Source: Enterococcus alishanensis
GTDB lineage: Bacteria > Bacillota > Bacilli > Lactobacillales > Enterococcaceae
NCBI RefSeq assembly: GCF_019218635.1
Contig: NZ_JAHUZB010000010.1
Coordinates: 1 to 64,000 of the forward strand
DNA length: 64,000 nucleotides
Direction of reading: 5' to 3'
Shown here piece by piece: positions 25,998 to 33,589 of this stretch (position 1 is its first letter; every line of letters begins with the position of its first letter). The notes under the pieces were generated by a model. It was given only the letters and a program-made list of their open reading frames with translations, had not been told where the DNA came from and did no database searches. A program made the translations under genes and the position numbers.

Positions 25998-27239
25998 ATG
26001 AAATTGAAGGATACTTCTTACACCGCAGAAGAAATTATGGCTTTAACAGACAAATATTTGATGGAAACTTATGAACGGTTTGATTTTATGGCTGAATCAG
26101 CCAGTGAAATGTATCTTTACGATGAGACTGGACGAGCATTTTTAGATTTTTATGGCGGCGTCGCTGTTAACAGTGTCGGTAATTCTAATCAACGTGTCGT
26201 TTCAGCGATTATCGATCAAGCCCAAGACCTTTCTCATACTTTTAACTATCCTTATACGATTCCTCAGGCTTTATTGGCAAAAACGATTTGCGAAGCCATC
26301 AAGATGGATAAGATTTTCTTTCAAAATTCAGGAACTGAAGCCAATGAAGCCATGATTAAGTTAGCTAGAAAATATGGTACAGATCATTTTGGACCAAATA
26401 AGTTCCAAATCATTACCGCCACAAATAGCTTTCACGGTCGTACATTTGGCTCATTATCTGCCACCGGTCAACCAGATTCAGCCAACCAATTAGGTTATTT
26501 GCCTGGTGTGCCAGGATTTTCTTATGTTCCTTTCAACGATTTGAAAGCTATTAAAGAAAGCTATAACGAAAATGTCATCGGGATTATGTTAGAACCTATT
26601 CAAGGAGAAGGCGGCGTTAACCCAGCAGAATTGGAATATTTACAAGGTGTTCGTAATTTTTGTGACGAAAAAAATATTTTACTTTTATTAGACGAGGTCC
26701 AAACTGGTTGGGGGCGAACGGGGGAATTAATGGCTTACATGCATTATGATATTCGGCCTGACATTGTTTCGATGGCCAAAGCTATGGGTGGTGGAACGCC
26801 AATCGGAGCCATTTGCGCCACAAAAAAAGTGGCAACAGCATTTTCTCATGGCGCTCATGGTTCAACTTTTGGCGGTAGTCCACTATGTTGCGCCGCTAGT
26901 TTAGCAGCCGTTAGCGAGATTATTGAGAGAAATCTTGCTATCAATGCACATTTAGTTGGCAAAGATTTTATGGCTAAATTAACTGATTTACCTGGCGTAA
27001 AAGAAGTGCGGGGGCGCGGCTTAATGATTGGGATTGAATTTAAAGATCCGATTGCTTATGACGTAAAACATCACGCCTTTGATCACCGGTTATTAGTCAC
27101 CGCAATCGGTGAACATACAGTTCGTTTAGTGCCCCCTTTGATCGCTACTGTAGAAGACTGTAATGAGGCTTTAGCAATTTTGATGGAGTCCAGCCATACT
27201 GCCTTGGAAAAACTGGAAGAAAAAAGAAAATCAGCCTAG
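25998..27239 (+). CDS. Class III (acetylornithine-type) PLP aminotransferase
   Basis: This 413-aa PLP enzyme of the ArgD/GABA transaminase class has FFQNSGTEANEAMIKLAR, the ornithine-aminotransferase-like FHGRTFGSLSATG, EPIQGEGGVNP, LLLLDEVQTGWGRTG, and the Schiff-base lysine in SMAKAMGGGTPIGA (residue ~261). No arginine biosynthesis genes lie nearby, so a role in ornithine, GABA or another omega-amine catabolism is possible. The ATG at 25998 is favoured; a TTG four codons upstream abuts the ribosome binding site. A three-codon ORF (ATG ATG ATA TGA) overlaps this ATG. The convergent Lrp gene may regulate it. Confidence 0.85.
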   Translation: MKLKDTSYTAEEIMALTDKYLMETYERFDFMAESASEMYLYDETGRAFLDFYGGVAVNSVGNSNQRVVSAIIDQAQDLSHTFNYPYTIPQALLAKTICEAIKMDKIFFQNSGTEANEAMIKLARKYGTDHFGPNKFQIITATNSFHGRTFGSLSATGQPDSANQLGYLPGVPGFSYVPFNDLKAIKESYNENVIGIMLEPIQGEGGVNPAELEYLQGVRNFCDEKNILLLLDEVQTGWGRTGELMAYMHYDIRPDIVSMAKAMGGGTPIGAICATKKVATAFSHGAHGSTFGGSPLCCAASLAAVSEIIERNLAINAHLVGKDFMAKLTDLPGVKEVRGRGLMIGIEFKDPIAYDVKHHAFDHRLLVTAIGEHTVRLVPPLIATVEDCNEALAILMESSHTALEKLEEKRKSA

Positions 27240-27241
27240 CA

Positions 27242-27281
27242 AAAACACCTGTGACTTCAAAATTGAAATCACAGGTGTTTT
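27242..27281. terminator. Bidirectional terminator
   Basis: A perfect 13-bp stem AAAACACCTGTGA / TCACAGGTGTTTT between the convergent aminotransferase and Lrp genes; the right arm touches the stop codon of the Lrp gene. Confidence 0.9.
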
Positions 27282-27717
27282 ATATTTCAAATTGATAACC
27301 CCGCGAGGCTAACGGTGTGGAAAAAACAATTTGGGTATTGGTTGGTCCGAAATGTTGCATTTGATTCACAAAATGATCCAGCTCTTCCGTGTTACAAAAT
27401 ATAACCTTCATCAAAATCGAATAGGATCCCGTCACACAATCACATTCTAAAATATTAGGAATCTTTTCAATGTAAGGATAAAATTCCGTTTTGTCTTGCG
27501 GATCCAGATTCAAACGAACATAAGCCTTAATCATCAAATCATTTTTAGCATAATTTAACTGTGCTTGATATTGTTGAATAAGCCCTGCCTCTTCCAGCTG
27601 ACGCAGTCGTTGAGAAACTGCTGGCCCACTGATAAATAATTTTTCTGCCATTTTTTTAATCGATAGACGGCCATCTACTTGCAAAAGATTCATGATTCTC
27701 TGATCTAATTGATCCAT
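27280..27717 (-). CDS. Lrp/AsnC family transcriptional regulator
   Basis: This 145-aa regulator has an N-terminal helix-turn-helix (LQVDGRLSIKKMAEKLFISGPAVSQRLRQLE) and a C-terminal RAM/ASNC ligand domain (residues ~65-140, with the DCVTGSYSILMKV strand in which the Gly contacts amino acids). Such proteins respond to amino acids and often repress their own gene. Two adjacent palindromes related to each other (27745-27790) lie directly upstream and are natural operator candidates. It sits between an aminotransferase gene and an aspartase-like gene, so amino-nitrogen metabolism is a likely theme. Confidence 0.9.
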   Translation of the reverse strand: MDQLDQRIMNLLQVDGRLSIKKMAEKLFISGPAVSQRLRQLEEAGLIQQYQAQLNYAKNDLMIKAYVRLNLDPQDKTEFYPYIEKIPNILECDCVTGSYSILMKVIFCNTEELDHFVNQMQHFGPTNTQIVFSTPLASRGYQFEI

Positions 27718-27744
27718 TTACTTCACCTTCACTTTTTTATTTTA

Positions 27745-27790
27745 CTTTGTTTAACAAAGCAGTTTGTTTAAAATCCCGATTTAAACAAAC
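27745..27790. promoter_or_regulatory. Tandem palindromes, probable Lrp-type operators
   Basis: Two dyads stand side by side: CTTTGTT-T-AACAAAG (27745-27759) and GTTTGTTTAAA-N7-TTTAAACAAAC (27762-27790). They share the arm TTTGTTTAA and lie in the divergent control region between the Lrp gene and the aspartase-like gene. Confidence 0.65.
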
Positions 27791-27823
27791 AATTGCTCAA
27801 TTTGACTAGTCAGCCAAACTCTT

Positions 27824-27842
27824 ATGTGATATTTTATCACAT
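27824..27842. promoter_or_regulatory. TGTGA-type palindrome at the promoter of the aspartase-like gene
   Basis: ATGTGATA-TTT-TATCACAT is a perfect 8+3+8 dyad about 22 bp before the ATG. A -35 box TTGACT (27802-27807) lies 17 bp before TGTGAT, so the dyad covers the likely -10 region. The arms resemble Crp/Fnr-type half-sites, but the spacing between TGTGA and TCACA is seven rather than six. Confidence 0.55.
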
Positions 27843-27863
27843 ATATTAAAGGAGTGGTATTCG

Positions 27864-28898
27864 ATGATGCGAATGGAAGAGGACCAATTTGGAAAAATGC
27901 CGATTTATCAAGAAGCTTATTATGGTATTACTAGTTATCGACAACGTAGAAAAAAAGAATTGGCAGTTGATCAAAAACTGATTCAAGTTTATGGTGCAAT
28001 CAAACAAGCCGCAGCTTTTGCTAACTTTAAAACAGGAAAATTAGCAGCAGCAGACTATCTTTTATTAGAACAAAGCAGCCAAGAAATGAAACATGGACAA
28101 TTTAATCAAGAAGTCCTTGTGGCGGCAACAAAGCAAGGCACGGCTGAAGCATTAAATCAAAATATCAATGAAATTTTAGCCAATCGCAGTTTGGAGCTGG
28201 CTGGTAAAAATAAAGGTGCCTATCAAGACTTCCCCCTTGATCAGGTTAATCACAATCAGGCCAGCCAAATGCTGTATACCACAGGTGTAATTCTAGCTAG
28301 TTTGGCTTATCAACAGCAATTAGCTGAAAAACTCCATCAGTTTTTTATATACGTAAATAAATTACCAGAAATGAATGCCACGACCTTAGCAGAATTGCAA
28401 AAAGCTTTGCACTTCTTACAGGATGCTCGTTTCGAGACAACCTTTATTCCGATAATTCAACTGAAACAAGCAGATCCGATTTGGTCAACGATTTATTTAG
28501 AAAAATTAAATCAAGTGAGAAAAATTAAGCTAAAATTTCCTGCTGAACAAATCGTGGATTACACGCCATTGCCTTATTTAGCCGTTTTGGCAGAAGTTAC
28601 CGAAGCAGTCTTAAACTTTTTGACTACTCGCATTACTTCTAATATCGGTGTGATGCGCGAACTAAGTCTGCCGTTTGAAAATATTGAAGCCCATAGCTAT
28701 CACCGACTATTTGCTATTCATGAGGATTTTTCTCAAGTGTTAACCACTTTGATTTCCGAAAATTTGTTCCAAACAGCAACCGATAAAATTGCCAAACTAG
28801 ATTTAATCAGTTGTCTCCATCAAGTCAATTTTCTTAAGAGTCAAATTAGTGATTTACAAGACGAAATCATTCAGCAACAACAAAAGAAATCTAGTTAA
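27864..28898 (+). CDS. Shortened aspartase/fumarase-superfamily protein lacking the catalytic loop
   Basis: The first 150 residues resemble aspartate ammonia-lyase: MRMEEDQFGKMPIYQEAYYG at the start (aspartases begin with M-R-I-E-E-D and continue to A-Y-Y-G), NQNINEILANRSLELAG (matching the N-M-N-T-N-E-V-L-A-N strand) and KGAYQDFPLDQVNHNQASQ at the substrate site. Family enzymes are about 470 aa with the signature G-S-S-x-M-P-x-K-x-N. This protein is 344 aa, shows no such signature, and its H-V-N-x-x-Q-S-T-N-D site reads QVNHNQASQM. It is therefore probably not an active lyase. The reading frame is intact with a strong ribosome binding site. I infer a regulatory or structural pseudoenzyme. 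Confidence 0.6.
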   Translation: MMRMEEDQFGKMPIYQEAYYGITSYRQRRKKELAVDQKLIQVYGAIKQAAAFANFKTGKLAAADYLLLEQSSQEMKHGQFNQEVLVAATKQGTAEALNQNINEILANRSLELAGKNKGAYQDFPLDQVNHNQASQMLYTTGVILASLAYQQQLAEKLHQFFIYVNKLPEMNATTLAELQKALHFLQDARFETTFIPIIQLKQADPIWSTIYLEKLNQVRKIKLKFPAEQIVDYTPLPYLAVLAEVTEAVLNFLTTRITSNIGVMRELSLPFENIEAHSYHRLFAIHEDFSQVLTTLISENLFQTATDKIAKLDLISCLHQVNFLKSQISDLQDEIIQQQQKKSS

Positions 28899-28936
28899 AA
28901 AGAGAGTCAAAAGTTTTTCAACTTTTGACTCTCTTT
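28899..28936. terminator. Bidirectional terminator
   Basis: A perfect 16-bp stem AAAGAGAGTCAAAAGT / ACTTTTGACTCTCTTT with a six-base loop, shared by the aspartase-like gene and the convergent sugar transporter. Confidence 0.9.
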
Positions 28937-29798
28937 AAGCTTTCATAACCCCTAATAAAACCCCACCGAGGATAATTGCGAGACAACCGCAAATGACGTA
29001 GACCATTTCTTTTTTTGTTTTTCGTTCTCCCAATAAGAAGATACCTCCCAAAGTTGAGATGATAATCCCCATTTGTGACAGAGAAAAACCAATTGCTAAA
29101 CCAATGCTACGAACGGTCAGTAACATACAAATATTTCCGACACCCCATAAAAGGCCGGTTAAAATATTCCGGGCCACAAAACGATCGATTTTTACTTTTT
29201 TAAAGGCAAAGAAGCCAGCACCAATTAACATGCCGCAACTTTGAGGTAAAACAATTGCTAAAGGGTCTAAGTGAGCCCAAGTAATCACAATCGTATAAGC
29301 GCCAAAACCAATAGTTGAAAAAATTACGGCCCGAATGCCACGACCAAAATTTAACATCCCGTCACTAGTTGCCACACCTGAATCATCATCTTTACGGGCA
29401 GTTAAGTAGGCGCCAAAAATTAATAATGCTAAGGCACTAAGACCTAAAATATAATCTCTGCTACCCCGCCACTCGCCAAAGAAAACGGCACCGGCAATCG
29501 TATTTAAAATCAATTGAAAACCAGTCGATACAGGCAGTCCAACAGAAATTCCCATATATTTCATGGCATGAAACTGACCATTTTGCCCAGCACTCCAAAA
29601 AGCACCTGATAAAAAGCTAATCAAAAATATCCATGGGCCCACAGTCACGCCACTAATAAAAAATACTGCAATGGCAAAAACAAAGGCACCAATCGTCATG
29701 CCTAATGTTTGTTGGTTGGCGTCGCCACCTAATTTTCCGCTTACCAAGCCAATACTTCCCCATGCAATCATGGGCACTAATGCAATTAATACTGCCAT
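28935..29798 (-). CDS. GRP-family sugar transporter (GlcU/RbsU type)
   Basis: This 287-aa membrane protein has ten hydrophobic segments and the GRP transporter layout: LIALVPMIAWGSIGLVSGK at the N-terminus, GAFWSAGQNGQFHAMKYMG after the third helix, and VSTGFQLILNTIAGAVFFGEW. It should take up glucose or ribose with protons, independent of PTS. Which sugar is not decidable. The gene lies 11 bp downstream of the sensor kinase gene on the same strand, so it may belong to that operon. Confidence 0.85.
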   Translation of the reverse strand: MAVLIALVPMIAWGSIGLVSGKLGGDANQQTLGMTIGAFVFAIAVFFISGVTVGPWIFLISFLSGAFWSAGQNGQFHAMKYMGISVGLPVSTGFQLILNTIAGAVFFGEWRGSRDYILGLSALALLIFGAYLTARKDDDSGVATSDGMLNFGRGIRAVIFSTIGFGAYTIVITWAHLDPLAIVLPQSCGMLIGAGFFAFKKVKIDRFVARNILTGLLWGVGNICMLLTVRSIGLAIGFSLSQMGIIISTLGGIFLLGERKTKKEMVYVICGCLAIILGGVLLGVMKA

Positions 29799-29809
29799 TC
29801 ATCTACTCC

Positions 29810-30826
29810 TTAACGTTCTTCTTGAAAATAACTTAACTGAGGAAAAAATAATGTCATGGTGGTTCCGACATTTTGTTGAGAAGTGGCTGACAACTCTACG
29901 CCTATTTTTTGACTTAATGTTTTAGCCAAATACAAACCAATTCCGGTTGAATGCTGTTGTGCTCTACGCCCATTCTCGCCGGTAAAACCCTTATCAAAAA
30001 TTCGGCCTAAATCCTCTTTTGGAATACCAATCCCAGTATCACTTATTTTGAGTGTGGCCCCTTTTTCTTGCGGGACAATTTCGATAGTGATCTTTCCATT
30101 AGCTGGTGTATATTTAATCGCGTTACTTAATAATTGACGAAAAATAAAACCTAGCCATTTGCTGTCTGTTAAGACTTTTGCATCATTTTCCGGCATCACC
30201 AATTGTAAACTGTTTTGAATAAAGTAATTGGCTTGACTAGAAATAATTGGCTGAATCATTTTCTTCAGACTATATTCCTGAATCAAATAATCATTGATAA
30301 ACTCATCTGAACGAGAATAAAAAAGCACTTGCTCGACATATTCATCAATTTTTTGTACTTCATTTTGCAAAGTAACAAATTGTTGGTCCTCAATCTCAAA
30401 CTCGATACGCTGCAACAATAGATCAACAGCTGCCAGCGGAACTTTAATTTCATGAATCCAAGAATCCATATAATCCTTTTGTTCACTTTGGCGAGCGACA
30501 ACCTGTTCTAAGGTCTGATGATGCTCACTGACTTGCTGATTCAAATAACTTTGCAGCCATCTTTCTTCATTGGTTTGCGCCTTTTCAACAAAGTGCTGCA
30601 AACTATCCTCTGCTTGAAATTGGTCATACCATGGCTTCTTACGATAATAATCAATTGCTAAAAAAACCATCAAAAAAAAGAACTGCAACACAAATAAATA
30701 AAACAGATTATCCCAAAAATTATTGACCTCTGGTGTCAGCCAAACCATTAGGACTAACAATAGACTCAACACCAACCAGCCAATAAAAATCAAATAGCGG
30801 TCTTTCAAATACTTCAAAAAAGTCAT
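29810..30826 (-). CDS. Intramembrane-sensing histidine kinase (BceS-like)
   Basis: This 338-aa kinase has only two N-terminal membrane helices (residues ~12-30 and 36-58) with almost no extracellular loop, then a HisKA region with phospho-acceptor His in SWIHEIKVPLAAVDLL (residue ~125) and a HATPase domain with N box FRQLLSNAIKYTP, G1 DTGIGIPKEDLG and G2 STGIGLYLAK. This is the intramembrane-sensing architecture of BceS/GraS kinases, which rely on an ABC transporter to detect peptide antibiotics. No BceAB-type transporter is next to it. It is paired with the regulator gene 9 bp upstream. The layout beside a GlcU gene recalls the enterococcal SapRS pair (recollection, not a search result). Confidence 0.88.
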   Translation of the reverse strand: MTFLKYLKDRYLIFIGWLVLSLLLVLMVWLTPEVNNFWDNLFYLFVLQFFFLMVFLAIDYYRKKPWYDQFQAEDSLQHFVEKAQTNEERWLQSYLNQQVSEHHQTLEQVVARQSEQKDYMDSWIHEIKVPLAAVDLLLQRIEFEIEDQQFVTLQNEVQKIDEYVEQVLFYSRSDEFINDYLIQEYSLKKMIQPIISSQANYFIQNSLQLVMPENDAKVLTDSKWLGFIFRQLLSNAIKYTPANGKITIEIVPQEKGATLKISDTGIGIPKEDLGRIFDKGFTGENGRRAQQHSTGIGLYLAKTLSQKIGVELSATSQQNVGTTMTLFFPQLSYFQEER

Positions 30827-30835
30827 GATTTTCTC

Positions 30836-31507
30836 CTAAGGCACGATGTAGCCTTGACCTACTTTCGTCACAATATAATCTTTGATTCCAGCATCTTCAA
30901 TTTTCCGACGGAGACGATTGATATTTACCGTTAACGTATTATCATCTACAAATCGCTCATCATCCCATAATGCCCGCAATAATTTATCCCGGCTCAAGAT
31001 TTTTCCATGTTGCTTCATTAAAATATACAATAACCGGTATTCATTTTTTGACAGATCAATCATTTCACCATTAATTTCCATACTGCTATTGTCTAAATTC
31101 AAGGTGATATCATTGTGGCTCATGATTTCTCCGCTCTCGGCATAATTGTATGAACGACGCAATAAGGCATTGATTTTAGCCATTAAAATATCCACTTGAA
31201 AAGGTTTCGTAATATAATCATCGGCTCCCATATTCATCGCCATAATTTGATCCATATTGGTATTTCGCGAAGAAATAAAAATAATCGGTACTTTTGAGAC
31301 TTCACGAATTTTTTGACACCAATAATAACCATCATAAACCGGTAAGTTAATATCTAATAAAACCAACTGAGGTTCTTCAATTTCAAAATCTGCAAAAACA
31401 TCATTGAATTGCGTGACTTGAAAAACATCATAGCGCCACTTTATTAATTCATCGCGAATCAAGCCAGCGATGACGGCTTCATCTTCCACAATCATAATTT
31501 TCGCCAT
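30836..31507 (-). CDS. OmpR-family response regulator (BceR-like)
   Basis: This 223-aa regulator has a receiver domain (phospho-acceptor Asp in LVLLDINLPVYDG, residue ~52; Thr/Ser in FISSRN; Lys in ITKPF) and a C-terminal winged helix (residues ~125-223; LSKNEYRLLYILMKQHGKILSRDKLL and DDNTLTVNINRLRRKI). It should be phosphorylated by the kinase encoded 9 bp downstream and activate cell-envelope stress genes elsewhere. GAGG precedes the ATG. Confidence 0.92.
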   Translation of the reverse strand: MAKIMIVEDEAVIAGLIRDELIKWRYDVFQVTQFNDVFADFEIEEPQLVLLDINLPVYDGYYWCQKIREVSKVPIIFISSRNTNMDQIMAMNMGADDYITKPFQVDILMAKINALLRRSYNYAESGEIMSHNDITLNLDNSSMEINGEMIDLSKNEYRLLYILMKQHGKILSRDKLLRALWDDERFVDDNTLTVNINRLRRKIEDAGIKDYIVTKVGQGYIVP

Positions 31508-31560
31508 TTTCTTTCCTCCTATTTCATATTCATAGTATCAAAAAAAAGCCAAAAAAGAAA

Positions 31561-31580
31561 AGGAGTGCCTAACACTCCCT
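31561..31580 (-). terminator. Terminator of the HesB-like gene
   Basis: Stem GGAGTG / CACTCC with a short loop is followed by CCTTTTCTTTTTT on the minus strand. Confidence 0.75.
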
Positions 31581-31584
31581 TACC

Positions 31585-31938
31585 TTATTTTTCAGTAAAA
31601 TCAATAAAACCTAGATTATCATCAATCACGCCAACTTCTCCACTTAAAATGAGATTGTCTAAACGTTGATTTAATTTGATCGTCATTAATTCTTGCAAAT
31701 CTTCCTTTGAATAACCTTTAATCCAAAAATCACCGATATTTGTAGGAATTGTTTCATCGTATCCGGCTTTATCCATATCTTTAGAAATAATATTGATACT
31801 AAACTGTGTTTGCATATGAATCATCGCATGTTGCGAATAAGCGCCCACACCATCTTCAAAGGTTAATAAAACCAATTTATCTGGTGACAAATGAGCGGTA
31901 ATTTTAGCTTTTGCACCTTCATCTAGCGTAATTTTCAT
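31585..31938 (-). CDS. HesB/IscA-like (Fe-S biosynthesis fold) protein without cysteines
   Basis: This 117-aa protein matches the HesB/YneR-like branch of the Fe-S biosynthesis fold in lactic acid bacteria: MKITLDEGAKAKITAHL, then LVLLTFEDGVGAYS and IGDFWIKGYSKEDL. True A-type Fe-S carriers have three conserved Cys, but this sequence has none, so it cannot carry a cluster in the usual way. The ATG at 31938 with AGAGGG upstream is used; an upstream ATG at 31989 would add 17 basic residues. It follows the phosphohexomutase gene by 63 bp. Confidence 0.65.
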   Translation of the reverse strand: MKITLDEGAKAKITAHLSPDKLVLLTFEDGVGAYSQHAMIHMQTQFSINIISKDMDKAGYDETIPTNIGDFWIKGYSKEDLQELMTIKLNQRLDNLILSGEVGVIDDNLGFIDFTEK

Positions 31939-32001
31939 AAAATCCCTCTTTTCAAATCTTATGATGAATCGCCTAACAAAAAAATGCAAGAAAATTGCTT
32001 T

Positions 32002-33501
32002 TTAGCCTTTGATGATTGCGTCTAATTTAGTTAAATCAATCTGTTTGTCTGATGCTAAAATATCTCGTAAGATTGGTAAGATTTTTTCAATTTGTCCAGC
32101 TTGATCATTTTCAACTTGTAAAACCAATAACGGCTCATGGAGACTCATCCGCAACAATAACCAACCTTGACCAAAAGGTGCGCTGACACTAAATCGTACC
32201 CCTTCTTCATTTTCTGGATTAACGGCAAAGCCCTCAACTTTTGCCAACTCATTTTTGAAGGTTTCAATCATTGCTACGCCGGTATTTTTATAATCTTCTC
32301 CAGCAATCTTGAAACGAACTTCCAAGGTTTCTTCTGGTTGGACCAATTCAGCCATTAAATCCGTTAACGTTTGACCATCTTTTTGTAACTGAGGTAACAA
32401 CATCAAAATTTTGGCAATAACATAGGCACCATCATCTAAGAAATAATTTTCTTTAAAAGCCGCATGTCCACTTGTCTCAATCGACAATGGTGTATTGATA
32501 CCAGCTGCATTTAAATCCATTCCTTTATTAATTACATTGCGGTACCCTGAAATATAGCGGTATTGTTTGCCGCCTTTTGCCTCAATGAAATCTTTCAAAT
32601 GATCTGTCGTTGGAGAATTGGTCACAATTGTTGCACCCGGTTCTGCTTGTAAAACAATCGCTGCTAAAACGGCAATCAAATTATTGCGATTAATCATTTG
32701 ACCATCTTTTGAAACGATGGCAGAACGATCCACATCAGTATCAAAAATGACCCCTAAATCAGCTTCATTTTCTAAAACAGCAGCTTTGATACTAGCCATC
32801 GCTTCTTTGTTATCAGGATTTGGGATATGGTTAGGGAAATTGCCATCTGGTTCTAAAAATTGTGAACCAGTTGTGTCGGCTCCTAAAACAGCTAAGACTT
32901 TCTCTGCAAAATAGCCTCCAGCGCCATTTCCAGCATCCACAATAATTTTAAAATCTTTTAGTGGTTGATCGGTCTCAGAATCAATTCCAGCTTTGATTTT
33001 TTCCACTAAATCTTGGGCATAGCGAGATAGCAAATCAGCTTGGCTCACTTTTCCATCGCCGCTTGGTAAACTTTCCGTGTGAGTTAAAATATAAGCGATA
33101 TCTTCTTTTTCAGCACCACCCGTTTGACTAAATATTTTGATCCCATTGAAATAATAAGGTAAATGACTGGCTGTTAGCATAATACCAGCATCTACAGCAA
33201 ATTCATCAAACTGAGTCGCCATAAATAAAGCAGGTGTGGTAGCTAAACCAAAATCCAATACTTCTACACCAGCGGCTACAAAAACATCTATCATTGCTTG
33301 TTTTAAGCTGGGTCCAGTTAAACGACTATCATGACCAATCCCAATTTTAAAAGGTTTTTTAACCCCTTTATTTTCTAGCCAATGAACAATTCCGTTTGCA
33401 ACTAAAGCGGCTTCATTTTCTCCCAGGTTTTTTTCTAAATCCTCTGTTGTGATTGCAATTCCACGAATATCTGAACCATTTTGTAAATCTGCTAAAGTCA
33501 T
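32002..33501 (-). CDS. Phosphomannomutase/phosphoglucomutase
   Basis: This 499-aa alpha-D-phosphohexomutase interconverts hexose 1- and 6-phosphates. The phosphoserine loop is MLTASHLPYYFNGIK (Ser ~111), the Mg-binding loop is VIFDTDVDRSAIV (residues ~255-265) and a sugar-specificity loop follows at SIETSGHAAFKENY. TASHLP instead of TASHNP in the active loop is seen in a group of Firmicute and proteobacterial mutases. The products feed cell-wall polysaccharide and glycolysis. It is monocistronic with a TAGGAGG site, possibly read together with the HesB-like gene. Confidence 0.88.
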   Translation of the reverse strand: MTLADLQNGSDIRGIAITTEDLEKNLGENEAALVANGIVHWLENKGVKKPFKIGIGHDSRLTGPSLKQAMIDVFVAAGVEVLDFGLATTPALFMATQFDEFAVDAGIMLTASHLPYYFNGIKIFSQTGGAEKEDIAYILTHTESLPSGDGKVSQADLLSRYAQDLVEKIKAGIDSETDQPLKDFKIIVDAGNGAGGYFAEKVLAVLGADTTGSQFLEPDGNFPNHIPNPDNKEAMASIKAAVLENEADLGVIFDTDVDRSAIVSKDGQMINRNNLIAVLAAIVLQAEPGATIVTNSPTTDHLKDFIEAKGGKQYRYISGYRNVINKGMDLNAAGINTPLSIETSGHAAFKENYFLDDGAYVIAKILMLLPQLQKDGQTLTDLMAELVQPEETLEVRFKIAGEDYKNTGVAMIETFKNELAKVEGFAVNPENEEGVRFSVSAPFGQGWLLLRMSLHEPLLVLQVENDQAGQIEKILPILRDILASDKQIDLTKLDAIIKG

Positions 33502-33549
33502 CTGCGTGCCTCCTAGGCATTTTTTCTTTTAAGTATATCATACCAAAAA

Positions 33550-33580
33550 AGCCAGGAAAACATTTTCTGTTCTCCTGACT
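33550..33580 (-). terminator. Terminator of the yhaO-yhaN-yhaM-ATPase operon
   Basis: Stem AGTCAGGA / TCCTGGCT with a loop, followed by TTTTTTGG on the minus strand, ten bases after the ATPase stop. Confidence 0.8.
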
Positions 33581-33589
33581 TGATTTGTT

